NCBI RefSeq assembly: GCF_001436215.1
Contig: NZ_AYYP01000022.1
Span: 17,382 to 81,381, forward strand
Direction: 5' to 3'
DNA from: Ligilactobacillus agilis DSM 20509
GTDB lineage: Bacteria > Bacillota > Bacilli > Lactobacillales > Lactobacillaceae
DNA length: 64,000 nt
The notes beneath the pieces are model-generated. The model was not told the origin of the DNA. It did no database searches and saw only the letters and a list, made by a program, of their open reading frames with translations. A program made the position numbers and the translations under genes. Shown piece by piece: positions 53,784 to 63,237 of the stretch (positions are counted from its first letter, which is position 1; every line of letters starts with the position of its first letter).

Positions 53784-54971
53784 ATGGCAAAAGAACATTA
53801 CGAAAGAACAAAACCCCACGTTAACATTGGTACAATCGGCCACGTTGACCACGGTAAAACTACTTTAACAGCAGCTATCACAAAGGTTTTAGCTGAAAAA
53901 GGATTGGCAGAAGCTTCTGACTACGCTTCTATCGATGCTGCTCCAGAAGAACGTGAACGTGGTATCACTATCAACACTGCCCACGTTGAATACGAAACAG
54001 AAACTCGTCACTACGCTCACATTGACGCTCCAGGACACGCTGACTACGTTAAGAACATGATCACTGGTGCTGCTCAAATGGATGGTGCTATCTTAGTTGT
54101 TGCTGCTACTGATGGTCCTATGCCACAAACTCGTGAACACATCTTGTTAGCTCGCCAAGTTGGTGTTGAATACATCGTTGTATTCTTGAACAAGTGCGAC
54201 TTAGTTGACGATGAAGAATTGTTAGACTTAGTTGAAATGGAAGTTCGTGACTTATTATCAGAATACGACTTCCCTGGTGATGACATTCCTGTTGTCCGTG
54301 GTTCTGCATTGAAGGCTCTTGAAGGCGATGCAGAAGCTGAAAAGCAAATCGAAGAATTAATGAACGTTGTTGACGAATACATCCCAACTCCAGAACGTCC
54401 AACTGACAAGCCATTCTTGATGCCTGTTGAAGATGTCTTCACTATCACAGGTCGTGGTACTGTTGCTTCTGGTCGTATCGACCGTGGTACAGTTAAAGTT
54501 GGTGACGAAGTTGAAATCGTTGGTTTGAAAGACGATGTTGTTAAGACAACTGTTACTGGTGTTGAAATGTTCCGTAAGACACTTGACGAAGGTGAAGCCG
54601 GCGATAACATCGGTGCTTTACTTCGTGGTGTTGACCGTACACAAGTTGAACGTGGTCAAGTTTTAGCTAAGCCAGGCTCAATCCAAACTCACAAGAAGTT
54701 CAAGGGTGAAGTTTATGTCTTAACTAAAGAAGAAGGTGGACGTCACACTCCATTCTTCTCAAACTACCGTCCACAATTCTACTTCCACACAACTGACGTT
54801 ACAGGTGTTATCGAATTACCTGAAGGTGTGGAAATGGTTATGCCTGGGGACAACGTTACATTTACTGTTGAATTGATCGCTCCAGTTGCCATCGAAAAAG
54901 GTCTTAAGTTCACTGTTCGTGAAGGTGGCCGTACTGTTGGTGCCGGTGTCGTTTCAGAAATCGACGACTAA
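53784..54971 (+). CDS. tuf: Elongation factor Tu
   Basis: Delivers aminoacyl-tRNA to the ribosome. 395 residues. [10 protein letters not shown] (P-loop), [16 protein letters not shown] are the G motifs, followed by domains 2 and 3 ([23 protein letters not shown]). SD AGGAGG. Codons are strongly biased (GGT, GTT, GAA, CGT), typical of a highly expressed gene. Single tuf in this window, standing alone rather than in str, with its own two promoters. Confidence 0.99.
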   Translation: MAKEHYERTKPHVNIGTIGHVDHGKTTLTAAITKVLAEKGLAEASDYASIDAAPEERERGITINTAHVEYETETRHYAHIDAPGHADYVKNMITGAAQMDGAILVVAATDGPMPQTREHILLARQVGVEYIVVFLNKCDLVDDEELLDLVEMEVRDLLSEYDFPGDDIPVVRGSALKALEGDAEAEKQIEELMNVVDEYIPTPERPTDKPFLMPVEDVFTITGRGTVASGRIDRGTVKVGDEVEIVGLKDDVVKTTVTGVEMFRKTLDEGEAGDNIGALLRGVDRTQVERGQVLAKPGSIQTHKKFKGEVYVLTKEEGGRHTPFFSNYRPQFYFHTTDVTGVIELPEGVEMVMPGDNVTFTVELIAPVAIEKGLKFTVREGGRTVGAGVVSEIDD

Positions 54972-54993
54972 TACTAACGTAATGTTTTATAAG

Positions 54994-55022
54994 AAACTCG
55001 GAATTTATGTTCCGAGTTTTTT
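54994..55022 (+). terminator. Terminator after tuf
   Basis: AAACTCGGAA stem (54994-55003) with TTCCGAGTTT, then T-run. Confidence 0.92.
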
Positions 55023-55047
55023 ATTTGCTTAAAATGGGTGCAAAACA

Positions 55048-55076
55048 TTTACAAATAAGGTTTTCTAGGGTAAACT
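55048..55076 (+). promoter_or_regulatory. Sigma-A promoter of tig
   Basis: TTTACA (55048-55053) and TAAACT (55071-55076), spaced 17 nt. Leader about 45 nt. Confidence 0.7.
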
Positions 55077-55128
55077 TAATTAGTATGCAATTAATAATTG
55101 TAGAAAATATTTGCTCGGAGGGAAAATA

Positions 55129-56442
55129 ATGTCTGCAAAATGGGAAAAACAAGAAGGCACTAACGAAGGTAAACTTACTTTTGAAATTGCGCCTGAACAA
55201 GTTAAAGAAGGTTTAGACATCGCTTTTAACCGTGTCAAGAAATCATTAAACGTACCTGGTTTCCGGAAGGGAAAGGTTCCTCGTCAAATCTTTAACAAGA
55301 TGTATGGTGAAGAAGCTTTATACCAAGATGCTTTAAACGCTGTTTTACCAGCCGCTTATGAAGCTGCTATCAAGGAAACTGACATCAAGCCAGTTGCTCA
55401 ACCTGAAATTGATGTTGAATCAATGGAAAAGGAATCAGCTTGGGTCTTAACAGCTAAGGTTACTGTTCAACCAGAAGTTGAATTAGGCCAATACAAGGAT
55501 CTTGAAGTAACTAAGCAAAACACTGAAGTTACTGATGAAGATGTAGACGCAGAATTAAAGCGTCGTCAACAACAACAAGCTGAATTAGTTTTGAAGGAAG
55601 ATGCACCAGCTGAAAATGGTGATACAGTGGTTATCGACTTTGAAGGTAAAGTTGATGGTGAAGCCTTCGATGGTGGTTCAGCACAAAACCATTCATTAGA
55701 ATTAGGTTCAAACACATTTATCCCAGGCTTTGAAGATCAATTAGTTGGTCACAAAGCTGGTGAAACTGTGGAAGTTAAAGTTACTTTCCCAGAAGACTAC
55801 CAAGCAGAAGACTTACAAGGTAAGGATGCTGTCTTCACTACTACAATTCACGAAGTTAAGACTAAGGAATTACCAGCCTTAGATGATGAATTTGCTAAGG
55901 ACGTTGATGAAGAAGTTGAAACTTTAGTTGAATTGAAGGCTAAGATTAAGGAAGAATTAGCTAAGAACAAGGCAGAATTTGCTAAGAACCAAGTTCAAGA
56001 AGAAGCAATTGCTGCTGCAGTTAAGAATGCAACTATCGGTGAAATTCCTGCTGCTATGATTGAAGACGATGTTCAACGTCAATTAGATCAATACTTAAGT
56101 GGGATGCAACAACAAGGTATTAGCCCAGAAATGTACTACCAATTAACTGGGACTAAGGAAGAAGACTTACGCAAGCAATTTGAAGATGGTGCTGAAGAAC
56201 GCGTTAAGACTAACCTTGTTTTAGAAGCAGTTGTTGCTGCAGAAGGTTTGAAGGCTTCTGAAGAAGAAATCAACAACGAAATTAAGAATTTAGCAGCGCA
56301 ATACAATATGGATGAAAAGGCAGTTCGCTCTGCTTTATCAGACGACATGCTTGACCACGACATTTCTGTTCGTAAAGCAGTAGAATTGATTGCTGATTCT
56401 GCTAAGCAAACTCTTGAACCAAAAGAAGAAGCTAACGACTAA
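55129..56442 (+). CDS. tig: Trigger factor
   Basis: Ribosome-associated chaperone and prolyl isomerase. 437 residues from ATG 55129, 6 nt after GGAGGG; the earlier TTG frame start is spurious. Order: ribosome-binding domain with GFRKGKVPR (the FRK ribosome signature), FKBP-type PPIase (about 160-245, [17 protein letters not shown]), helical C-terminal arms. Highly expressed codon use, like tuf upstream. Confidence 0.98.
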   Translation: MSAKWEKQEGTNEGKLTFEIAPEQVKEGLDIAFNRVKKSLNVPGFRKGKVPRQIFNKMYGEEALYQDALNAVLPAAYEAAIKETDIKPVAQPEIDVESMEKESAWVLTAKVTVQPEVELGQYKDLEVTKQNTEVTDEDVDAELKRRQQQQAELVLKEDAPAENGDTVVIDFEGKVDGEAFDGGSAQNHSLELGSNTFIPGFEDQLVGHKAGETVEVKVTFPEDYQAEDLQGKDAVFTTTIHEVKTKELPALDDEFAKDVDEEVETLVELKAKIKEELAKNKAEFAKNQVQEEAIAAAVKNATIGEIPAAMIEDDVQRQLDQYLSGMQQQGISPEMYYQLTGTKEEDLRKQFEDGAEERVKTNLVLEAVVAAEGLKASEEEINNEIKNLAAQYNMDEKAVRSALSDDMLDHDISVRKAVELIADSAKQTLEPKEEAND

Positions 56443-56476
56443 TTAGTAGCATTTATTAGTAAAGGTTAGTATAATA

Positions 56477-56520
56477 AACGCCTGGGTGTGGTGAAATTCC
56501 ATTATACCTGGGCGTTTTTT
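56477..56520 (+). terminator. Terminator after tig
   Basis: AACGCC with GGCGTT, inner GGT with ACC, then T6. Confidence 0.88.
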
Positions 56521-56560
56521 AGTGAAAATAAGCTAAGCATTAGCCTTTCTTGAAAATGTC

Positions 56561-56569
56561 TGTTAGAAT
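56561..56569 (+). promoter_or_regulatory. Extended -10 promoter candidate of clpX
   Basis: TGTTAGAAT (TGn plus TAGAAT), about 45 nt before clpX. Confidence 0.4.
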
Positions 56570-56611
56570 GGATTTAATTAGTATTTGAAAGAAATATAGG
56601 GTGGTAAAGAA

Positions 56612-57847
56612 ATGTACGAAAATACAGATAATAATGGCCCCGTAACTTGTTCTTTTTGTGGTAAATCAGAAACACAAGTAAACAGCATGATTTCAGGACC
56701 AGGGGTTTATATTTGTAATGAGTGTGTTGAACTTGCACAATCAATCATTGAAAGTGAATCAAAGGCTCAAGTTCAAGAAGAGTTAACGGAAGTACCAACT
56801 CCTAAGGAAATTGTTGATATTTTGAATCAGTATGTGATTGGGCAAGAAGAAGCTAAGCGGACCTTAGCTGTGGCAGTATATAATCATTACAAGCGGATTA
56901 ACTCTAATATCGAAGCCGACGAAACTGAACTACAGAAGTCTAATATCTGTTTGGTTGGTCCGACTGGTTCAGGGAAAACATTCCTTGCCCAAAGTCTAGC
57001 TAAGATTTTAAACGTTCCCTTTGCCATTGCTGATGCAACTACCTTGACCGAAGCAGGTTACGTAGGGGAAGACGTTGAAAATATTCTCTTGAAGTTATTG
57101 CAAAATGCGGATTATGATGTTGAACGTGCAGAACGCGGAATTATCTATATCGATGAAATCGATAAGATTGCCAAGAAGAGCGAAAATGTCTCGATTACGC
57201 GGGATGTTTCGGGTGAAGGAGTTCAACAGGCCTTGCTTAAGATTCTTGAAGGAACAATCGCTAACGTACCACCACAAGGTGGCAGAAAGCATCCACAACA
57301 AGAATTCATTCAGATTGATACGACCAATATCCTCTTTATTGTTGGGGGAGCGTTTGATGGCATCGAAACGATGGTGAAGAATCGTTTGGGTGAAAAGACC
57401 ATTGGGTTTGGCACAGATTCTAAGCAACAATTCGATGAATCAAAGAGTGTAATGCAACAAATTATCCCCGAAGACTTATTAAAATTTGGGTTGATTCCTG
57501 AATTTATTGGCCGGTTGCCAATCTTAACCGCCTTAGAAAAATTGACCGAAGATGATTTAGTGCGAATCTTGACTGAACCAAAGAATGCATTAGTTAAGCA
57601 ATACACTAAGCTAGTAGAGCTTGACGGTGTGAAACTTAAATTTGAAGCTCCTGCTTTGAAGGAAGTTGCGCGCTTAGCAATCGAAAGAAATACGGGGGCC
57701 CGGGGGTTACGTTCGATTATTGAAAATACCATGCGGGACATCATGTTTGATATTCCAAGCCGGGAAGATATTGAGGAAGTCATCATCACGAAGGCAACGG
57801 TTGATGGGACGCGTAAACCCAAGGTGGTTAAGAAAAAGGTTGGCTAG
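56612..57847 (+). CDS. clpX: ClpX ATPase subunit of ClpXP protease
   Basis: AAA+ unfoldase that feeds substrates to ClpP. 411 residues. N-terminal zinc domain (CSFCGKSE with CNEC), Walker A GPTGSGKT, Walker [11 protein letters not shown], sensor-2 [11 protein letters not shown], and IGF-type ClpP-binding loop IGFGTD. clpP is not in the window. It follows tig, the usual Gram-positive order. Confidence 0.98.
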   Translation: MYENTDNNGPVTCSFCGKSETQVNSMISGPGVYICNECVELAQSIIESESKAQVQEELTEVPTPKEIVDILNQYVIGQEEAKRTLAVAVYNHYKRINSNIEADETELQKSNICLVGPTGSGKTFLAQSLAKILNVPFAIADATTLTEAGYVGEDVENILLKLLQNADYDVERAERGIIYIDEIDKIAKKSENVSITRDVSGEGVQQALLKILEGTIANVPPQGGRKHPQQEFIQIDTTNILFIVGGAFDGIETMVKNRLGEKTIGFGTDSKQQFDESKSVMQQIIPEDLLKFGLIPEFIGRLPILTALEKLTEDDLVRILTEPKNALVKQYTKLVELDGVKLKFEAPALKEVARLAIERNTGARGLRSIIENTMRDIMFDIPSREDIEEVIITKATVDGTRKPKVVKKKVG

Positions 57848-57859
57848 TTATAAGTAAAC

Positions 57860-57901
57860 ACAAGTTTTTTTAATGAAGAATACGGATTATTTAAAACTTG
57901 T
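57860..57901 (+). other. Hairpin after clpX
   Basis: ACAAGTTTT (57860-57868) pairs with AAAACTTGT (57893-57901), a 9-bp stem with a large loop. The T-run lies within it, so terminator function is uncertain. Confidence 0.5.
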
Positions 57902-57924
57902 TACTTTAATTTCAATTCTTTTTT

Positions 57925-57933
57925 TGGTATGAT
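57925..57933 (+). promoter_or_regulatory. Extended -10 promoter of gnd
   Basis: TGGTATGAT (TGn plus TATGAT), about 40 nt before gnd. Confidence 0.5.
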
Positions 57934-57972
57934 TAGCTAAGTAAATGTAGTAATTATGCGGGAGGTTTCAAA

Positions 57973-59394
57973 ATGGATAAACCACAAATTGGTGTCATCG
58001 GAATGGCTGTTATGGGGAAGAATTTGGCTTTAAATATTGAAAGCCGGGGCTACACAGTGGCTGTTTATAACCGGACTGGTTCAAAGACAGAAAAAGTTGT
58101 AGCTGATCACCCAGACAAGAACTTGGTACCAAGTTATACAATCGAAGACTTTGTTAAATCACTAGAAAAGCCAAGACGAATTATTATGATGGTTAAGGCT
58201 GGTAAAGCAACTGACGCAACTATCAAGCAATTAATGCCTTACCTTGAAAAGGGTGACGTTTTAATTGATGGTGGTAATACCTTCTTTGAAGATACCATTC
58301 GCCGTAACCAAGAATTAGACAATTCTGATATTAACTTCATCGGTATGGGTGTTTCTGGTGGTGAAAAGGGCGCCTTAGAAGGACCATCATTGATGCCAGG
58401 TGGTCAAAAGGAAGCATACGACCTTGTCGCTCCAATTTTAGAACAAATTGCTGCTAAGGCTGAAGACGGTAAGCCATGTGTAACTTACATTGGGCCTAAT
58501 GGTGCAGGGCACTATGTTAAGATGGTTCATAACGGGATTGAATACGGTGATATGGAATTAATCGCGGAATCATATAACTTGTTACGCAACGTATTGGGCT
58601 TGTCTAACGAAGAGATTGCCAAGATTTTCGAAGACTGGCGGTCTTCAGAGTTAAACAGTTACTTAATCGATATCACCGCTGACATCCTTACTCGTAAGGA
58701 TGACTTAGGTAGTGATAAACCAATCGTTGACATGATTTTGGACCGGGCTGGTAATAAGGGGACTGGTAAGTGGAGTTCCCAAAGTGCATTGGAATTAGGG
58801 GTACCACAATCCTTAATTACTGAATCAGTATATGCCCGCTATATTTCTACCTTTAAGGACGAACGGGTAGCTGCTAGTGAAGTTTTACCAGCACCTAAAG
58901 CTACAATCGGTGAATTAGATAAGCAAGCTTACATTGAAAAAATCCGCAAGGCATTGTACTTTAGCAAGATTATGTCATATGCACAAGGGTTTGAACAATT
59001 ACGCTTGGCTTCAGAACACTATGATTGGGATTTGAAGTTTGGCCAATTGGCAATGATTTGGCGTGAAGGCTGCATTATTCGGGCCCAATTCCTTCAAAAG
59101 ATTACGGATGCCTTTGAACGTAATGCGGATTTGAAGAACTTGATGTTAGATGACTACTTCAAGGATATTACCGCTAAGTACCAAGATGCCGTTAGAGATG
59201 TGGCTGCCTTAGCAATTAAAGCCGGCGTTGCTTGCCCTGGTTTTACAGCTGCAATTACCTACTACGATCAATATCGTTCTGCAGTCTTACCTGCTAATAT
59301 TATCCAAGCTCAACGTGACTACTTTGGTGCTCATACTTATGAACGGACTGACCGTGAAGGTAGCTTCCACTACGAATGGTATCACGAAGAATAA
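57973..59394 (+). CDS. gnd: 6-phosphogluconate dehydrogenase (decarboxylating)
   Basis: Oxidises 6-phosphogluconate to ribulose-5-phosphate with NADP, in the pentose phosphate or phosphoketolase route. 473 residues. [17 protein letters not shown] is the nucleotide loop; [19 protein letters not shown] and [18 protein letters not shown] hold substrate and catalytic Lys residues. It is essential for heterofermentative growth, but homofermenters carry it too, so fermentation type is not proved. Monocistronic. Confidence 0.98.
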   Translation: MDKPQIGVIGMAVMGKNLALNIESRGYTVAVYNRTGSKTEKVVADHPDKNLVPSYTIEDFVKSLEKPRRIIMMVKAGKATDATIKQLMPYLEKGDVLIDGGNTFFEDTIRRNQELDNSDINFIGMGVSGGEKGALEGPSLMPGGQKEAYDLVAPILEQIAAKAEDGKPCVTYIGPNGAGHYVKMVHNGIEYGDMELIAESYNLLRNVLGLSNEEIAKIFEDWRSSELNSYLIDITADILTRKDDLGSDKPIVDMILDRAGNKGTGKWSSQSALELGVPQSLITESVYARYISTFKDERVAASEVLPAPKATIGELDKQAYIEKIRKALYFSKIMSYAQGFEQLRLASEHYDWDLKFGQLAMIWREGCIIRAQFLQKITDAFERNADLKNLMLDDYFKDITAKYQDAVRDVAALAIKAGVACPGFTAAITYYDQYRSAVLPANIIQAQRDYFGAHTYERTDREGSFHYEWYHEE

Positions 59395-59414
59395 AAATTG
59401 ATGTTTAAACAAGA

Positions 59415-59443
59415 AGAGCTAGTTGTTAGGGCTGGCTCTTTTT
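59415..59443 (+). terminator. Terminator after gnd
   Basis: AGAGCTAG with CTGGCTCT (one wobble), then T5. Confidence 0.82.
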
Positions 59444-59514
59444 GCTTTAATTGGGATTTTTTAATGAATTTGTCCTACTAATGAGAATTATATATAGGAA
59501 AACCGGCAATAAAA

Positions 59515-59523
59515 TGGTAAAAT
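59515..59523 (+). promoter_or_regulatory. Extended -10 promoter of the two-component operon
   Basis: TGGTAAAAT (TGn plus TAAAAT), about 70 nt before the response regulator. Confidence 0.45.
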
Positions 59524-59593
59524 TGCAAATGTAGGTTAAAGAAAAGTAATAATCCAAACAAAAAGTTAATTAAAATTAGGAGGAAAACAATTA

Positions 59594-60280
59594 ATGAGTA
59601 AAATTTTGATTATCGAAGATGAAAAAAACCTTGCTCGTTTTGTCGAATTAGAATTACAACACGAAGGCTACGACACATTTGCATGCAAAAATGGGCGTGA
59701 AGGCTTAGAGGTAGCGCTAGAAAAAGATTGGGATGCAATTTTACTAGACTTAATGTTGCCAGAATTAAACGGGTTAGAAGTCTGCCGTCGTGTCCGCCAA
59801 GTAAAAAACACCCCAATTATTATGATGACTGCGCGCGACTCCGTTATTGACCGGGTTTCTGGCTTGGACCATGGTGCAGACGATTATATTGTTAAGCCAT
59901 TTGCAATCGAAGAATTATTGGCTCGTTTACGCGCGGTATTACGACGGGTAGATTTAGAAAGCGAACAAAATGCTTCTAAGCAAACAACCGTTACTTACCG
60001 TGACTTAACGATTGAAAAGGAAAACCGCGTGGTTCGTCGTGGTGATGAAATTATTGAATTAACTAAGCGTGAATACGAGTTATTATTAGCTTTGATGGAA
60101 AATGTTAACGTGGTCTTGGCACGTGACGTTTTACTTAAGAAGGTTTGGGGCTACGAGACTCAAATTGAAACAAATGTGGTAGATGTATATATCCGTTATC
60201 TACGCAACAAAATTGATCGACCAGGTGAAGATAGCTACATCCAAACTGTGCGTGGAACAGGATATGTAATGCGTTCCTAA
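59594..60280 (+). CDS. OmpR/PhoB-type response regulator (ArlR/CsrR-like)
   Basis: 228 residues. N-terminal receiver domain with E8-D9 and phospho-acceptor D52 (LLDLMLPE), T-loop MMTARDS and K in VKPF. C-terminal winged helix (about 130-225, YRDLTIEKENRVVRRGDEIIELTKREYELL, VDVYIRYLRNKID). It is a cytoplasmic transcription factor controlled by the adjacent kinase. The sequence is of the ArlR/CsrR group; target genes cannot be read from here. SD GGAGGAAAA. Confidence 0.93.
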   Translation: MSKILIIEDEKNLARFVELELQHEGYDTFACKNGREGLEVALEKDWDAILLDLMLPELNGLEVCRRVRQVKNTPIIMMTARDSVIDRVSGLDHGADDYIVKPFAIEELLARLRAVLRRVDLESEQNASKQTTVTYRDLTIEKENRVVRRGDEIIELTKREYELLLALMENVNVVLARDVLLKKVWGYETQIETNVVDVYIRYLRNKIDRPGEDSYIQTVRGTGYVMRS

Positions 60281-60281
60281 G

Positions 60282-61793
60282 ATGGAAGTAAGAAAAACTC
60301 CCCGCGAGGATAAGCACTTTTTTTCCCTGAAGTTAAAATGGTCGGTGGCGACAGGGCTAGGAGTGTTATTGATTTTCTTGGTCTTTTCGGTGCTACTTTA
60401 TCAAAGTTTTTCCAGCTTGTTATTGCGGCAAGAACAGCAGTATGCTAGTGAAGCATTATCGACTGCTATCAATAAGCTGGCTGTCAACGATAATGAACTT
60501 ACGGCAGATAAAGTTAGGACTGATTTAAGTTCGGCTTTGGCAGAAGTTAGATCAACAGCGCGCCCATCAGTATTGTATAGTGATTCGGTCTTTGTGACTT
60601 TATCGCGTAAAAATATTGGTTTGAGTGTGTATAACCTGTCAGGGGATGAAATTTTTGCCTCGCGTAAGGTGCCTGTTAAGTTTCATAAGGATGGTTCTAA
60701 TGTCGATCATCTAACTAAAATTGATGGGGTTAGTGTTTTTGTGACTAGCCAAGTGGTCAAGTCCAAAGCCACCCACCAAGTGATTGGTTATGTTCAAGTT
60801 ACCAATAGGTTGATTGACTATGAGAACACCAAGCGTAAGTTAATGTTAATCTTCCTTGTCTTTGGACTTACCGCTGCATTGGCGAGTGGGATGTTAGCCT
60901 ATGGTTTATCTTCATGGCTCTTACGTCCGGTTGATCTTCTAAATGAGACAATCGGTAAGATTAATGACGACGAAGAAGGGGACGCCTTGGCCAATGTCCG
61001 GGTACCGGTCTTAAACCAACACGATGAATTATCTGAGCTGAGTTTACTATTTAACGACATGTTAGATCGGATGCAACGCTACATCGAACAGCAGCAGCAA
61101 TTTGTTGAGGACGTCTCCCATGAGTTGCGGACTCCTGTGGCCATCATTCAAGGCCATTTAGACCTGTTGAATCGCTGGGGAAAAGACGACCCTGAGATTT
61201 TAAGTGAATCGATTGCCGCTTCCTTACAAGAAATTACCCGCATGAAGAGTTTGGTCCAAGAGATGTTAGACTTGTCGCGGGCCGAACAAGTGGAAGTTCA
61301 GTTTGCCCAAGAGGAGACAGATGCACGTGAGGTCGGGTTGCAAGTCTTTAATAACTTTCAAATGATACATCCCGAATTTACTTTTGTGCTTGATAATGAC
61401 TTGAAAAAACCAACCATTACCAAGATTTATCGGAATCACTTAGAACAAGTTCTAATTATTTTGCTGGATAATGCGGTTAAGTATTCACGGGAGCGCAAGG
61501 AAGTTCATATGACGATGGCGAAAGACCAACGCCACGTTCAAATAGTAGTTCAAGATTTTGGTGAAGGTATTTCTGAAGAAAACCTAGCTAAGATATTTGA
61601 CCGCTTCTACCGGGTTGATAAAGCACGTAGTCGTGACAAGGGTGGTAATGGCTTAGGCTTAGCGATTGCTCGCAGACTAATTGAAGGTTATCATGGTAAA
61701 TTAGCTGTTGAAAGTGTTGTTAACCAGGGGTCTGTTTTTAGAATAACGTTACCTTTGGTTACAGAACCTAAAGAAACTGAAAATAAAGCTTAA
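60282..61793 (+). CDS. Sensor histidine kinase (ArlS/CsrS-like)
   Basis: 503-residue membrane kinase: one N-terminal span (about 20-42), an extracellular sensor domain (about 43-185), second span (about 186-212), HAMP linker, HisKA with phospho-acceptor H280 in VSHELRTPVA, then HATPase_c with N-box LIILLDNAVKYS and G-boxes DFGEGISEENL, GGNGLGLAIA. ATG 60282 is one base after the regulator stop with no SD, so translation is probably coupled. Signal is unknown. Confidence 0.93.
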   Translation: MEVRKTPREDKHFFSLKLKWSVATGLGVLLIFLVFSVLLYQSFSSLLLRQEQQYASEALSTAINKLAVNDNELTADKVRTDLSSALAEVRSTARPSVLYSDSVFVTLSRKNIGLSVYNLSGDEIFASRKVPVKFHKDGSNVDHLTKIDGVSVFVTSQVVKSKATHQVIGYVQVTNRLIDYENTKRKLMLIFLVFGLTAALASGMLAYGLSSWLLRPVDLLNETIGKINDDEEGDALANVRVPVLNQHDELSELSLLFNDMLDRMQRYIEQQQQFVEDVSHELRTPVAIIQGHLDLLNRWGKDDPEILSESIAASLQEITRMKSLVQEMLDLSRAEQVEVQFAQEETDAREVGLQVFNNFQMIHPEFTFVLDNDLKKPTITKIYRNHLEQVLIILLDNAVKYSRERKEVHMTMAKDQRHVQIVVQDFGEGISEENLAKIFDRFYRVDKARSRDKGGNGLGLAIARRLIEGYHGKLAVESVVNQGSVFRITLPLVTEPKETENKA

Positions 61794-61829
61794 AAAAATC
61801 CGATTCCCATTTGGGAGTCGGATTTTTTT
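61792..61829. terminator. Bidirectional terminator between the kinase and yidC genes
   Basis: CCGATTCCCA (61799-61808 region) pairs with TGGGAGTCGG, flanked by A7 and T7 runs, serving convergent genes. Confidence 0.92.
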
Positions 61830-61840
61830 AGTGCTACTTT

Positions 61841-62767
61841 TTACTTATGCTTATGTCTTTGCTTACCGGCATTGCGCTTTCGATTATGGGTTTTAGGAGC
61901 ACTAGCCTTAGCTGGTTGCTTAACGACAGTTGGTTGGCTTTCTTTAGCAATCACCGTTTTAGCAGGCTTGGCTTTAAGTTCTGCTTCAATGTTAGCCCGA
62001 ATGCGCGGACGCATGATGTTAATTAACAGAGTTTGGATACATGCGAAAATCCCCCCAACAAAGAAGTAAAGTCCTAAACCGGCTGGAGAAATGTAAGTCA
62101 TAAAGGCCAACATTACGGGGCTGACAATCATCATAGAAGACATTTGCTTCTTTTGTTCTTCGGAAACGCCTTGAAGTGACAACCAGCCTTGGAGTGCGTA
62201 GATTAAGAAAGTCAAAATCACAAAGGTAAAACTTCGTTGCCCCAAGTTAATTCCGTAAAAGGTCGACTTAGATAGTAATTCGGAATACTGGATAGCGGCA
62301 TAGAGGGCGGCAAAGATTGGCATTTGGATAAGCAATGGTAAGCAACCAATTCCGCCCGTCATCGAAATGTTGTTTTCTTTGTATAAGGCCATCATTTCTT
62401 GACTAATTTGGGCACGCTCTTCAGGGGTTTTGGCTTCCTTTTGACGCTTTTGGATATCATTTAATTGCGGTCTAATTGAGCCGAGTTTTTCTTGTTGAAT
62501 CGTGCTCTTTTTTAACTGACTGAGCATAACCGGCATCAAAACTAAGCGGACAATAAAGGTGATTAAGATAATTGCCCAACCGTAGCTATTACCGCTCCCC
62601 CCTAGCCAGTTAGAGAGGGCATCCATAATATGTTGTGTTGGGACAGCTAACTTTTCATACACGAAACCGTATGGTTTACCACTAGCTGTTCGTTGGACAC
62701 AGCCACTTAGAAATAGGCTGACCATGACGAATAGTGAGCCTAATGTTAAATATTTTTTTCTTTTCAT
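61841..62767 (-). CDS. yidC: Membrane protein insertase YidC/OxaA
   Basis: Inserts and folds membrane proteins. 308 residues. Lipoprotein signal peptide with lipobox LSGC, Cys at 23. Then five membrane spans in the 60-kDa-inner-membrane-protein domain (WAIILITFIVRLVLMPVML with the conserved Arg, GCLPLLIQMPIFAALYAAI). The C-terminal tail is strongly basic (HNRKRNAGKQRHKHK), which favours ribosome binding. No Jag/SpoIIIJ partner gene adjoins. Confidence 0.96.
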   Translation of the reverse strand: MKRKKYLTLGSLFVMVSLFLSGCVQRTASGKPYGFVYEKLAVPTQHIMDALSNWLGGSGNSYGWAIILITFIVRLVLMPVMLSQLKKSTIQQEKLGSIRPQLNDIQKRQKEAKTPEERAQISQEMMALYKENNISMTGGIGCLPLLIQMPIFAALYAAIQYSELLSKSTFYGINLGQRSFTFVILTFLIYALQGWLSLQGVSEEQKKQMSSMMIVSPVMLAFMTYISPAGLGLYFFVGGIFACIQTLLINIMRPRIRANIEAELKAKPAKTVIAKESQPTVVKQPAKASAPKTHNRKRNAGKQRHKHK

Positions 62768-62858
62768 TGTTCATTCCCTTTCAAAATAGACTACCGTCTT
62801 TAACTATACTGTAAGCTTGTTTTTTTTGCAATCGCGGTAGGCTGAGAAAAGGGAATTT

Positions 62859-63134
62859 TTAATAAAATTCGACCCGAAAATCTTGATAGTCCTTAGGTTT
62901 CATTTCGGTGACCGAAACGTGGTCAACGTGTCCGGCTGGACTGGGCCCAGCTTTAATCTGGCTGATGAATTTATATAGGGTTAGCGGTTCTGCTTGGGCT
63001 TCGATGTAAACAGAGCCATCAACTCGATTTTTGACAAAACCGACTACGCCTAGTTCGTCAGCCACCTGCTTGGTCATATAGCGAAAACCGACACCTTGTA
63101 CGATGCCAAAGACAGTTAACTTTGCAGCTTGCAT
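62859..63134 (-). CDS. acyP: Acylphosphatase
   Basis: Hydrolyses acyl phosphates. 91 residues. GIVQGVGFRYMTKQVADELGVVGFVKNRVDGSV holds the signature VxGVGFR, with the catalytic Arg and the Asn of VKNR. It lies 91 nt upstream of yidC on the same strand. SD GGGAGGG and ATG. Confidence 0.96.
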   Translation of the reverse strand: MQAAKLTVFGIVQGVGFRYMTKQVADELGVVGFVKNRVDGSVYIEAQAEPLTLYKFISQIKAGPSPAGHVDHVSVTEMKPKDYQDFRVEFY

Positions 63135-63237
63135 AGCAATCCCTCCCGTATGCTTGTTTACCTTTATACTAACACATGCTAAGTGAAATGTGGCATAATA
63201 GAAAAAGATTATTCTTTATAGAAAGCAGGACAAATAA

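Noticed and set aside
54074-54610. 178-codon minus-strand frame opposite tuf
   Set aside because: A mirror of the highly biased EF-Tu codons; serine- and threonine-rich with no family features.
57310-57822. 170-codon minus-strand frame opposite clpX
   Set aside because: Antisense to a conserved AAA+ domain, no SD.
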